From Paenibacillus nanensis (GTDB taxonomy: Bacteria; Bacillota; Bacilli; Paenibacillales; Paenibacillaceae): a DNA stretch of 64,000 nt. This document shows, piece after piece, positions 1 through 8,318 of the stretch; the first letter of the stretch is position 1, and every line of letters begins with the position of its first letter. The notes beneath the pieces are model-generated. The model searched no databases. It was given only the letters and a program-made list of their open reading frames with translations, and had not been told where the DNA came from. The stretch covers positions 62,001 to 126,000 of the forward strand of contig NZ_QXQA01000006.1 in assembly GCF_003583765.1 (NCBI RefSeq). The letters run 5' to 3'. Both the position numbers and the translations under genes were made by a program.

Positions 1-2754
1 CACATCCTGCCGCCCGCTTATGCCTTCGAGGGCCGCGCGAACGGTTGTCCAAGCCTGGCGGCCGCCGGTAGGCGTGACCTTGCACGAACCGGCAAGCGGA
101 CCGTCCGGACTGTTCAACGCGATTTTGATTTCTCCGCCTTTGAGATGCCCCGATACTCTTGCTTCGAACAGAGCGGCGCCTTCGCCTAACTCTACATCCT
201 TGAATGCGATCCAGCCGCTTCCCGCTTTCAGCCTTACGCTTTCCCCGCCTTCGCGGCACTCGTCGACGTACACATTCGCATAGTCGTCATAATTGACAGC
301 TCTTACTTTGCCGCTCAGCAATCTTGGCGGGATCACTTCCCCCTCCACTTGCAGCGCAGCTTCAGCTTCTATGCTGCTGGAGGACGATCCGACCATCACG
401 GTGTAAGAGCCGCTTTCCACGCAGTATCTTTCCCTCGTGACATCCCAGATGGCCAGCTCGGAAGCGGACAGCTCGAACGCCACCGTCTTCTCCTCGCCTG
501 CCGCCAGATGTACCCGCTTAAACCCTTTTAATGTTTTAAGCGGACGGATGACCCGCGATCCATTTGCCCTTACATACAATTGAGGAACCTCGTCTCCCGC
601 TATCGCGCCATTGTTCCGGATCGTTACCGTTACCGTCACCGAGTCGTCTGCTCCGATCCGGTCGCGGCTGAGCGATAAGCCTCCATAGGCGAATTGCGTA
701 TAGCTTAGACCGTGACCGAACGGGTAAAGCGCTTCGCCGTCGAAATATTGATAAGTGCGCTTGCCTTTAATAATGTCGTAATCCATCAAATCCGGCAGCT
801 GGCTGACGGACTTGTACCAAGTCATGTTAAGCCGTCCGGCCGGGTTGTAGTCGCCGTACAGCACATCGGCAACGGCATGGCCGAGCTCCTGGCCCGCATG
901 CGAGGTGAAGAGGATGGACGGCACATGCTCGTTCTCCCAGTTCACCGCGAACGGATAGCCGCCGACGATCACGACGACCGTATTCGGGTTCGCCTCAAAT
1001 ACGGCGCGGATAAGCGCATGCTGAGCTTCCGGTAGTGTAATGTCCGGACGGTCGATCGTCTCTTTGCCGTTAATAAACGGGCTGTTTCCGACAAACACGA
1101 CCGCCGTTTCAGCCGATTTCGCAGCCTGAACAGCCGCCTCAATCCCCTCTTGCACGACCTCGACGATAAAGGATGCGGCCTCTTGCGATTGTCCATGATC
1201 GGCGACAAGCTGACGCTCGCCGTTTACCGCAATCGGCTTGCCCTCCCATGATTTCATCGCCAGGCGGCCTTCCGATAACGGTTCGAAGGCGAAGGCTTCC
1301 TTCACGAACCAGCCGCGCGCCTCTTCGGCTGTCGCCCTGAGACCCGTGTCGCTTTCGGTTACGTATTTGCGTGTGCCGACCTCGCGCAGCGTCACGCTTC
1401 CCCATCCCCAGTCATTGCGTTCAAACAGCGCCGCATTCGACGCGTCTTCAGCATCCGCGACTAGAGCGAATTCGTCCGTATCAGCCAGACGAACGTAGCG
1501 TCCCGTCTCCGCCGAGCGGATCCGCACAACATCCAGTCCGGTGTGGAACCCTACTTCACGGCCGGCCATCTTCTCTTGCACGCCTTGCAGCGGGGTAATC
1601 CGGTACTTCGGCGTGCCGCTGTACCAGTCCGTATACGCCTCGTTCGCAAGCGGACCGATGACGGCAACGGAGCTCAGCTCCTTACGCAGCGGCAGCAGTC
1701 CGCTATTTTTCAGCAGCACGACCTGTTCGCGGGCCGCGCGCAGCGATAACGCCGCATGCTCCGGCGCGCAAAGCTTCGATTCCGGCACATGGCTGTACGG
1801 GTTACGGTCAGCCGGGTCAAACTCGCCGAGACGGAATCGCACGCGGAACGTGTTGCGCAGCGCGCGGTCCATATCCGCTTCGCTCAGCAGCCCTTGCTCC
1901 AGCGCGTCGCGAATCGCGCGGAACGAAATGTCCTGATCGTCCGTAATGCTGTCGATGCCGGCTTTTATGGAGCCCGCCACCGCTTCCGCGTAGGAATCGA
2001 CATAATGATGATCCATGACCGTGCCCAGCACGTCGCCGGCGTCACCGACGACAAAGCCGTCCATGCCCCACTCGTCCTTCACGATATCGTTCACTTCGCG
2101 GTTAAGGTTACACGGCGTCCCGTTAACGCCGTTATACGCCGTCATCATCGAGCCGGCGCGTCCTTCGCGGAACGGCATCTCAAACGCCTTCAAATAATAT
2201 TCCCGTTTATTTCTCGGATCAATGCTAACGGAAGCGCTGCCGCGGTCAATTTCATTATTATTTCCATAAAAATGCTTCAGCGTCGCAACCGTTTTATAAT
2301 AAAACGGATGGTCACCCTGCATCCCTTTGACCAGCTCGGTCGAAAGCTTGCCTGTCAGATGCGGATCCTCGCCGTACGCTTCCTCGGTCCGGCCCCAGCG
2401 CGGGTCGCGCTCGAGATCGACCGTCGGCGCCCAGATCGTGAGCCCGTTAATCGCCGGGTTCCGTTGATAGTAGACGCGCGCTTCCTCTGCGATCACGGAG
2501 CCGATCTCACGCATAAGCTCCGGGTTCCACGTGCAGGCAAGTCCAGTATTTTGCGGGAATACCGTCGCTTCGCCCAGCCAAGCGACCCCATGCGCGCCTT
2601 CTGTTCCATGTTTATATTTCTGTACCCCCAGCCGAGTAATTTCGGCCTGGTACTGGCACATTAATTCGATTTTTTCATCCAGCGTAAATCTGGAGATAAG
2701 ATCGTCAACCCGCGCCTCCAACGGCAAATCCGGGTTTTGATACGGATGTTTCAT
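1..2754 (-). CDS. Glycoside hydrolase family 3 enzyme with beta-trefoil insert, FnIII-like domain and CBM6 (3' end beyond window)
   Basis: Reading the minus strand from the ATG at 2754 gives 918 codons without a stop, so the C-terminus lies outside the window. The first third is a GH3 (beta/alpha)8 barrel with the nucleophile motif FVVGDAGD (Asp238), preceded by the family pattern around KHFYGN. The GH3 C-terminal alpha/beta domain is split by roughly 150 residues (about 410-550) that look like a fascin-type beta-trefoil. A fibronectin-III-like domain follows (about 690-770), then a partial CBM6 (from about 810, with PTGGRQAWTTV). The N-terminus MKHPYQNPDL has no signal peptide, so the enzyme looks cytoplasmic. 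A purine-rich GGGGGAG lies just before the ATG. GH3 members with this build are beta-glucosidases or beta-xylosidases; the island suggests xylo-oligosaccharides, which is inference. Confidence 0.9.
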   Translation of the reverse strand, partial: MKHPYQNPDLPLEARVDDLISRFTLDEKIELMCQYQAEITRLGVQKYKHGTEGAHGVAWLGEATVFPQNTGLACTWNPELMREIGSVIAEEARVYYQRNPAINGLTIWAPTVDLERDPRWGRTEEAYGEDPHLTGKLSTELVKGMQGDHPFYYKTVATLKHFYGNNNEIDRGSASVSIDPRNKREYYLKAFEMPFREGRAGSMMTAYNGVNGTPCNLNREVNDIVKDEWGMDGFVVGDAGDVLGTVMDHHYVDSYAEAVAGSIKAGIDSITDDQDISFRAIRDALEQGLLSEADMDRALRNTFRVRFRLGEFDPADRNPYSHVPESKLCAPEHAALSLRAAREQVVLLKNSGLLPLRKELSSVAVIGPLANEAYTDWYSGTPKYRITPLQGVQEKMAGREVGFHTGLDVVRIRSAETGRYVRLADTDEFALVADAEDASNAALFERNDWGWGSVTLREVGTRKYVTESDTGLRATAEEARGWFVKEAFAFEPLSEGRLAMKSWEGKPIAVNGERQLVADHGQSQEAASFIVEVVQEGIEAAVQAAKSAETAVVFVGNSPFINGKETIDRPDITLPEAQHALIRAVFEANPNTVVVIVGGYPFAVNWENEHVPSILFTSHAGQELGHAVADVLYGDYNPAGRLNMTWYKSVSQLPDLMDYDIIKGKRTYQYFDGEALYPFGHGLSYTQFAYGGLSLSRDRIGADDSVTVTVTIRNNGAIAGDEVPQLYVRANGSRVIRPLKTLKGFKRVHLAAGEEKTVAFELSASELAIWDVTRERYCVESGSYTVMVGSSSSSIEAEAALQVEGEVIPPRLLSGKVRAVNYDDYANVYVDECREGGESVRLKAGSGWIAFKDVELGEGAALFEARVSGHLKGGEIKIALNSPDGPLAGSCKVTPTGGRQAWTTVRAALEGISGRQDV

Positions 2755-2810
2755 CCCCGCTCCCCCTGTCTTCTCTCTTGATTTATTCCCACCTTCATCA
2801 TACTTTGTTC

Positions 2811-2824
2811 TGTAAGCGCTTAAA
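2811..2824 (-). promoter_or_regulatory. Candidate CcpA catabolite-response element (cre) upstream of the GH3 gene
   Basis: TGTAAGCGCTTAAA, about 57 bases before the GH3 start, keeps the TGNAANCG half and palindromic core of the Bacillus cre consensus. The distal CA is replaced by AA. The position in the leader or promoter region would suit catabolite repression by CcpA. Inferred from sequence only. Confidence 0.5.
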
Positions 2825-2881
2825 AACACCAATAATTAGTTACGTTTTCATATAATAATCATACGTTTTATTAGCCATTGC

Positions 2882-2919
2882 AAAAACGCGGATCTCTGCG
2901 ATAGAGATCCGCGCTTTTT
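2882..2919 (-). terminator. Rho-independent terminator, probably bidirectional, after the YesN regulator gene
   Basis: A 27-base hairpin at 2887-2913 (arms CGCGGATCTCT and AGAGATCCGCG) has an A-run on its left and a T-run on its right. It can therefore end minus-strand transcription from the response regulator and stop plus-strand readthrough. Confidence 0.85.
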
Positions 2920-2927
2920 AGGGCCGG

Positions 2928-4484
2928 CTACGCGTGGCTGACTGTTTTCCGATAAGCAGACGGCGATGTGCCGACATATTTTCTGAACTTGGTGTGGAAA
3001 TAGTCCACATTCGTATAGCCGACCTTCTCGGCCACCTGATAGACCTTCATGCCTTCCTCAAGCAAAGCCTTCGCCTTTTCGATACGCACCTTATCCAGGT
3101 ACGTATTGAAGTATTCGCCTGTCGCATTTTTGAACAATTTTCCAAGATAAGCGCTATTATAATTAAAAATGCCTGACAGCGTTTCCAGCTTCAGATTATC
3201 GCTGAAGTTCCGGTTAATAATATCCAGCATCATCTTCACTTCATGGTGATTGCCGCCTTTGCTGAGCTGGCTCATCATTTGCTCCAAGAAATAACCGGAT
3301 TTATTATAAATGGCCTCCAGCGTCCGGGCATTATAAATATCGGCAATAAAGTCCGAATGGTCATTGCTCCAGCTTTGAAGCTGCGGGAAATCTTTAATTC
3401 CTTTGGCGAGTATGGAGGTCAGAAGCTCGACAAATCGGCGCTTAATCGCCGCCTCGCCATACCCTTCCGCCACAAGGCTCTCTCCCATGCGCCGAAGCAG
3501 AGCTTGCATCGTCTCCTTATTGCCAACCTCCAAAGCGTAATACAGCTGCTCCTTGCACGTCTCCGCGCTGCGGCTGTCATCACCGCTTGCTGACGCTTCC
3601 TTTTTCTCCTGCATGTCAGGGCAAAGGAGCTTGCCCTCCCCGATAAAAAAATGCTTTTTGTTCAAATCCCGCGCAGAAGCGTAGGAGGACGCCACATCTC
3701 GAATGGCGCAAACTTTATGACCGAGCGAAGCGGAGAAATCGGTCCCCGTCCCTTCTAGCGCCTTCCGAATATCCTGGTAGACGTCTTCCGTCTCGACGCT
3801 CAGAATCGGCTCCTTCAGCAGTACGCCGATTTTCGCCTGATACATAAACACGAAGCCGCGCCCCGTCTGCTCGAACATTGCCGAGAGCCTCTTCCACAAT
3901 CCTGTCAGCACGGCGGGCTCCAGCTCTTCGTCTTCGCCCTGCTTGAGCGACAGAAGCAGCACTTGGTAGCTGTTCCAGAGAAGCCCCAGCTCCCGGGCCT
4001 CCTCCTCCATACGGTCGTTCTGCTCGGACGCGCCGGTCAGCAGCGACCGGATGAACGCTTCCCTGCCCCATTCCTTGGACACGTGCTGCCATCGCTCAGA
4101 CGATTTTTCGCGGTCGATCTGATCTTTTATTTTTTTCAAATACTCGATTAATTCTTCTTCATCTACCGGCTTCATCAGGTAGCCGTCCGCTTTGTAGGCC
4201 ATCGCTTTTTTGGCGTACTCGAAATCGGCGTATCCGCTTAAAATTAAAAAATGAAGCTTGGCGTCCATTGCCCGAAGCTGGCCCGTCAGCTGCAGGCCAT
4301 CCATACCGGGCATCCGGATATCGGTAATGACGAGATCAGGCCGGTACGCCTTATATTTTTCAATGGCTTCGTTTCCGCTGGAAGCCGTATCGACTACGAT
4401 GTATCCGTAAGATTGCCAATCGATAAAAGCACGCAAGCCTTCTCTTTGCTTAGGCTCATCGTCAACTATTAGCACTTTTATCAT
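2928..4484 (-). CDS. YesN-type two-component response regulator (REC plus AraC HTH)
   Basis: The 518-residue protein starts MIKVLIVDDEP, a receiver domain with the acidic pair, the phospho-acceptor Asp in VITDIRMPGMDG and the Lys in YLMKPVDEEE. The C-terminal 100 residues are an AraC/XylS double helix-turn-helix ending in GTSPSAYRK. The long middle region is typical of YesN regulators of Paenibacillus sugar loci. The start was placed at 4484 because GGGAGG lies six to seven bases before this ATG; the open frame continues 73 codons upstream but crosses the promoter and cre site. No YesM-like sensor kinase adjoins it, so the kinase partner is unknown. It sits between the GH3 gene and the aldouronate operon and probably activates one or both. 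Confidence 0.92.
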   Translation of the reverse strand: MIKVLIVDDEPKQREGLRAFIDWQSYGYIVVDTASSGNEAIEKYKAYRPDLVITDIRMPGMDGLQLTGQLRAMDAKLHFLILSGYADFEYAKKAMAYKADGYLMKPVDEEELIEYLKKIKDQIDREKSSERWQHVSKEWGREAFIRSLLTGASEQNDRMEEEARELGLLWNSYQVLLLSLKQGEDEELEPAVLTGLWKRLSAMFEQTGRGFVFMYQAKIGVLLKEPILSVETEDVYQDIRKALEGTGTDFSASLGHKVCAIRDVASSYASARDLNKKHFFIGEGKLLCPDMQEKKEASASGDDSRSAETCKEQLYYALEVGNKETMQALLRRMGESLVAEGYGEAAIKRRFVELLTSILAKGIKDFPQLQSWSNDHSDFIADIYNARTLEAIYNKSGYFLEQMMSQLSKGGNHHEVKMMLDIINRNFSDNLKLETLSGIFNYNSAYLGKLFKNATGEYFNTYLDKVRIEKAKALLEEGMKVYQVAEKVGYTNVDYFHTKFRKYVGTSPSAYRKTVSHA

Positions 4485-4579
4485 CCTGATACCTCCCACA
4501 GACTGTGTATGTTGAACGGGCGGCGCAAGGGCTGCCGTACCTATTCTCATGTTGCGAATTGCGACCTTATCGCTATTTT

Positions 4580-4593
4580 GTAAAGCGCTTTCA
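4580..4593 (-). promoter_or_regulatory. cre site overlapping the yesN-like transcription start
   Basis: On the minus strand this reads TGAAAGCGCTTTAC, a near-consensus CcpA operator. It begins three bases after the -10 hexamer at 4602-4597, so bound CcpA would block initiation. It argues that the regulator itself is under carbon catabolite repression. Confidence 0.65.
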
Positions 4594-4596
4594 ATC

Positions 4597-4626
4597 ATTA
4601 TAAAAAAACGATCGATTTCCGTGCAA
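4597..4626 (-). promoter_or_regulatory. Sigma-A promoter of the yesN-like regulator
   Basis: TTGCAC at 4626-4621 and TATAAT at 4602-4597 are separated by 18 bases on the minus strand. The predicted start near 4590 gives a leader of about 105 bases before the ATG at 4484. Confidence 0.7.
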
Positions 4627-4792
4627 ACATTATCCTGTTCATTTGTTGCACTATTCTGATGTTTCGAACGGGATGCCCGATTCGTGTTCACCAAGCATAA
4701 CATACTCTTGAGCAGACTTAATAGAGAAAGAAATTGTCAGCTGTGAACGTTATGCTGCGCAACAACGCCTTTCCGTATGTAATGGAAAATAG

Positions 4793-4832
4793 ACAAAAAA
4801 AAAGCCCGCTGACGATAATCGCCAGCAAGCTC
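4793..4832 (-). terminator. Rho-independent terminator of the lpl-aguA-GH2 operon
   Basis: On the minus strand a 14-bp stem (AGCTTGCTGGCGAT paired with ATCGTCAGCGGGCT, including G-T pairs) is followed by nine Ts. It starts five bases after the GH2 stop codon and closes the operon. Confidence 0.85.
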
Positions 4833-4836
4833 TTGT

Positions 4837-7800
4837 TTAACCGCGCTCGAATCGGAACCAGCCGAAGTCGAACTGGCTGCCCGGCAAAAAGATAAAGGTT
4901 ACGCTCTGCAGACCTTTCACCTTCTCCAGTTGAAAGACGCGCTCCTCATAGCCGTCTGACCGGTCGAACTCCACGAGCTGTTTGCTCTCCCCATCCGTTC
5001 CGGCGAACCGGACCTGGATCGTGTTTTTATCAATCGCCGAGCGGCCGTACACGACAAGCTTTGCCGTCCCTGCTTCGGAAAAGTCCATATGCGGAAATTC
5101 GAGAGAAACGTTATTGCCGATACCTTCTACGCGGCCGTCCGCAACCGTAAAGCTGTCTCCGTAAATCCGCTCGCAGGACGCCGCGTCGTTTTGTTCGAAC
5201 GCCCGGCTTTGCCGCTCAAAGGAGAAGCCTTTCATGTGCACCTTCTGGCGCAAAACAAAGCAAATCGACGTAACCCCGCTGAGCCTCTTGGACAAGCGGT
5301 ACGTTTCTTCTTGATATACATTCCATTTCGAGGGCTTTTGATAGATGACATCGGCCACCATTTCGCTGCCTTCCTCATCAGGCATGCCCTCCCAAATCTG
5401 TATCGTATACGGCTCGCTGGATAACGCAAAGATCGGAAGCGTGATCGTATCGGAGCCGTATGGACCGAAATCGATGCCGCGGAACCCAACCTGCGTCTCG
5501 CCGTCCCTGCTCGTCGCCACGCCTCTTTCGTTACCGTTCCCGACCTCGCCTTTGCTGTAATCGTAAAGCCCCGCTGCTATAAACCCGTACGGATCTTTAT
5601 AGGCGGTTCCAAGTCCCGTTACGGTATATTCGAGCTGCGAGATGAGCTTTGTTTTGTCCGTGCCGTTTTTGCTCATGCACCGAAGCCGGAACGCGCCGTC
5701 GCCGATGGCCGTCACTTTGGCCGTCAAGCCGTCCGCCTCAACTTTGGCGATGTTCGAGTCGATGCCTTCATCGGTTACGGCTCTCCACTCGACCTCCCGA
5801 TAGGAGGTGTTCTCCGGCCACAGCTTCGCCTGAACGATGATCTCCCGCTTCAAAGGGTCAAAGCTTTGTCCGGCATCGCTTATGATCTCGATTTTGCGCA
5901 GCGGAATCTCTTCCGGCCCGCCGGCCGCATAAGGCAGCTCCTGATTTCTTTCGTTGGCGGATACTCCGGCTGGCGCTCCTCCCTCAGCCTCGCGGGAGAC
6001 GAGAGTCAGGCTTTCGGGCGCCAAGCCTTCAGACGTTACCTTGACTTGAATATCGCCAGGCTGAAGCGTCGCCCCTATAATGGCCATAAGCTTGCCGCTG
6101 AACAAGCGCCGGCTATGTCCTTTATACGGATCGTAGTCCGTGCTGTCCCCGTTATCGAGACCGAGCAAGCGGCCCGCGCCGGTTACTTCGACGCGAACGC
6201 GGTTATTCGCGTTATCCACCGGATTCCCCGCCGCGTCAACCATTCCGATTTCGACAAAAATAAGATCGGCGCCGTCCGCCGTCATCGTTTCTTTATCCGC
6301 GTGCAGGCGTATCCGCTTTGCGTCGCCGAACGATCTTCTTACATCCGTGGCGATCACGCTGCCCGCTTCATCGTAAGCGATCGCTTTCAATTCTCCCGGC
6401 TCATAAGGCAGCTTCCACCAGCCGACTAGCTGCGCGCCTCGCTCATGATCAATAAGATGCGTTCCGACGGACACGCCGTTAAGCAGCAGCTCGACCCGAG
6501 GCGCGTTCGAGCAAACGCGGACATCGATCATCTGGCCGTTGTTGAAATCCCAGTACGGGAACAAGTGAACCATCGGGCGGGTGCGATAATCGGTCCAAGC
6601 GGCTTGATAAATATAGTACGAGTCCTTCTTGAACGTCGCGGTATCGATCTGTCCGAAATAGCTGTTTTTCGTATGGTACGGTGTCGGTTCTCCGATATAA
6701 TCGAACCCGGTCCACAGGAATTGGCCTAATGAAAACGGCGTATCCCGCTCCGCCAGAATGCAGGCCTCCGCCGATTTCGCCCCCCAGCTTGTCGAGCTGT
6801 TCCCTAAGGCGGAGCACTGCTCGTCGTCATCGGCTAAGATTGATTTCTCGAACGGAAAGTGATAGATCCCTCTGCTTTGCACGACCGATGCGGTCTCGCT
6901 CCCGTAAATGATCCAGTCCGGGTGCTCCTCATGATGCTTCCCGTAATATTTCTCGGCGTAGTTGTAGCCGGCGAGCTTTACGATATCGGCGCATTTCTGC
7001 GCATTCTCCCACGGCATGTAGTTGGAGCCGATCGTCACCCTCGCGTTTTCCTTCGGATCGAATGCCAGAACATAATCCATCAGCATGCGGGTAATCTCCT
7101 GCCCTCTTTCATCCGCATGCGTATCATAAATTTCGTTCCCGATGCTCCACATGAGCAGGCTCGGGTGATTGCGGTCCCGCAGCACCCAGCTTCTCACATC
7201 GCGGTACGCCCACTCTTTAAAAAATCGGGCGTAGTCGTAAGGCGTCTTGGAACGTTCCCACATATCGAACGCTTCCGACACAATGAACAGTCCCATCTCG
7301 TCCGCCAAATCCATCAGCTCCGGCGCGGGCATGTTGTGAGCCGTGCGGAGAGCGTTAACGCCCATTTCTTTCAGGATGGCGATTCTTCTTCGCATCGCGC
7401 TTTTATTGAAGGCCGCGCCGAGCGCGCCCAAATCATGATGCTCGCAGACGCCGTTCAGCTTCAGCTTCACTCCGTTTACCAGAAGGCCCCGCTCCGGGTC
7501 CATCTCGATGGTGCGGAAGCCGATAAACTGTGTAATTGTCTCCAGCGTTTCGCCATGCCCTTCAGCCTCGCTTGATTCCTCCGCGCAGCTCTTCAATGTC
7601 GTGACCAGCTGATATAGGTTCGGCGAATCCGGGCTCCAAAGCTTAGGCTTCTCGACGATTAATGTCTGACGGCATTGCAGAGCCGAGCCGCCGCTTGCAG
7701 ACACCCGCTTAGAGCCTTCCGCAACGATCTGCCCGTCGCGGTATACGCGATGCTCCAGGATGACGGGGAGGCCCGCAAGCTTCAAGTCCGTGTCGACCTC

Positions 7801-8292
7801 AATCATCCAATGATCGCCTTGCCGTCTGGTCGCAACATAGATCCCGTCCGTTTCGATATACGATTCGCCCCTGCTTTTCAGCCAGACGTTCCGGTACATG
7901 CCGGCTCCCGAATACCAGCGGCTGTTCGGTCTCTGATGGACCGCCTTGACGACGATTTCGTTCTCCCCTTCTCTGAGCGCCTCTGTTATATCATGCTCGA
8001 AGGAAGAGTAGCCGTATTTCCATTCGCCGACAAACCTGCCGTTAACGTAGACGGAGGAATCCATGTATACCCCGTCAAAATAAAGCAGCAAACGCTGCCC
8101 TTTCTCCGCTTTAGGCAGAATCAGTCGCTTTCGATACCAGCCGATGCTGTTCTCATAAAGCGCCGACGTCTGGTAGATCAGCCAATCATGCGGAAGATCG
8201 ACGGGCTTAAAGCTTAGTCCCGCGCAGTCCTCCGCGTCCAGGCCGCTTTTGGCGAATTCCCATCCGTCGTTAAAAAGCGTTTTCGTATTCAT
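4837..8292 (-). CDS. Large GH2 glycosidase (beta-galactosidase-like), 1151 aa
   Basis: The protein begins MNTKTLFNDGWEF, the sugar-binding jelly-roll of GH2, then an Ig-like domain and a TIM barrel. The acid/base is Glu387 in MWSIGNEI and the likely nucleophile is Glu466 in IYGSETAS. A long C-terminal part (about 640-1151) carries Ig-like and DUF4982-like domains and probably a carbohydrate-binding jelly-roll. No signal peptide is present, so it should act on imported oligosaccharides. The ATG at 8292 was chosen because homology begins there; the frame stays open upstream into aguA. It lies 26 bases after aguA and is the last gene of the operon. GH2 includes beta-galactosidases, beta-glucuronidases and mannosidases; the substrate is not fixed by sequence, but a side-chain sugar of xylan is plausible. 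Confidence 0.9.
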   Translation of the reverse strand: MNTKTLFNDGWEFAKSGLDAEDCAGLSFKPVDLPHDWLIYQTSALYENSIGWYRKRLILPKAEKGQRLLLYFDGVYMDSSVYVNGRFVGEWKYGYSSFEHDITEALREGENEIVVKAVHQRPNSRWYSGAGMYRNVWLKSRGESYIETDGIYVATRRQGDHWMIEVDTDLKLAGLPVILEHRVYRDGQIVAEGSKRVSASGGSALQCRQTLIVEKPKLWSPDSPNLYQLVTTLKSCAEESSEAEGHGETLETITQFIGFRTIEMDPERGLLVNGVKLKLNGVCEHHDLGALGAAFNKSAMRRRIAILKEMGVNALRTAHNMPAPELMDLADEMGLFIVSEAFDMWERSKTPYDYARFFKEWAYRDVRSWVLRDRNHPSLLMWSIGNEIYDTHADERGQEITRMLMDYVLAFDPKENARVTIGSNYMPWENAQKCADIVKLAGYNYAEKYYGKHHEEHPDWIIYGSETASVVQSRGIYHFPFEKSILADDDEQCSALGNSSTSWGAKSAEACILAERDTPFSLGQFLWTGFDYIGEPTPYHTKNSYFGQIDTATFKKDSYYIYQAAWTDYRTRPMVHLFPYWDFNNGQMIDVRVCSNAPRVELLLNGVSVGTHLIDHERGAQLVGWWKLPYEPGELKAIAYDEAGSVIATDVRRSFGDAKRIRLHADKETMTADGADLIFVEIGMVDAAGNPVDNANNRVRVEVTGAGRLLGLDNGDSTDYDPYKGHSRRLFSGKLMAIIGATLQPGDIQVKVTSEGLAPESLTLVSREAEGGAPAGVSANERNQELPYAAGGPEEIPLRKIEIISDAGQSFDPLKREIIVQAKLWPENTSYREVEWRAVTDEGIDSNIAKVEADGLTAKVTAIGDGAFRLRCMSKNGTDKTKLISQLEYTVTGLGTAYKDPYGFIAAGLYDYSKGEVGNGNERGVATSRDGETQVGFRGIDFGPYGSDTITLPIFALSSEPYTIQIWEGMPDEEGSEMVADVIYQKPSKWNVYQEETYRLSKRLSGVTSICFVLRQKVHMKGFSFERQSRAFEQNDAASCERIYGDSFTVADGRVEGIGNNVSLEFPHMDFSEAGTAKLVVYGRSAIDKNTIQVRFAGTDGESKQLVEFDRSDGYEERVFQLEKVKGLQSVTFIFLPGSQFDFGWFRFERG

Positions 8293-8318
8293 GTCCGCAT
8301 GCCCGCTTTCGTAAAAGG

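Noticed and set aside
1756..2664. Plus-strand 302-residue ORF
   Set aside because: Antisense to the GH3 catalytic domain; composition is typical of a GC-rich shadow frame.
4485..4703. N-terminal extension of the YesN-like regulator
   Set aside because: The open frame crosses a consensus promoter and cre site, and the receiver domain begins exactly at the ATG at 4484 with a strong Shine-Dalgarno.
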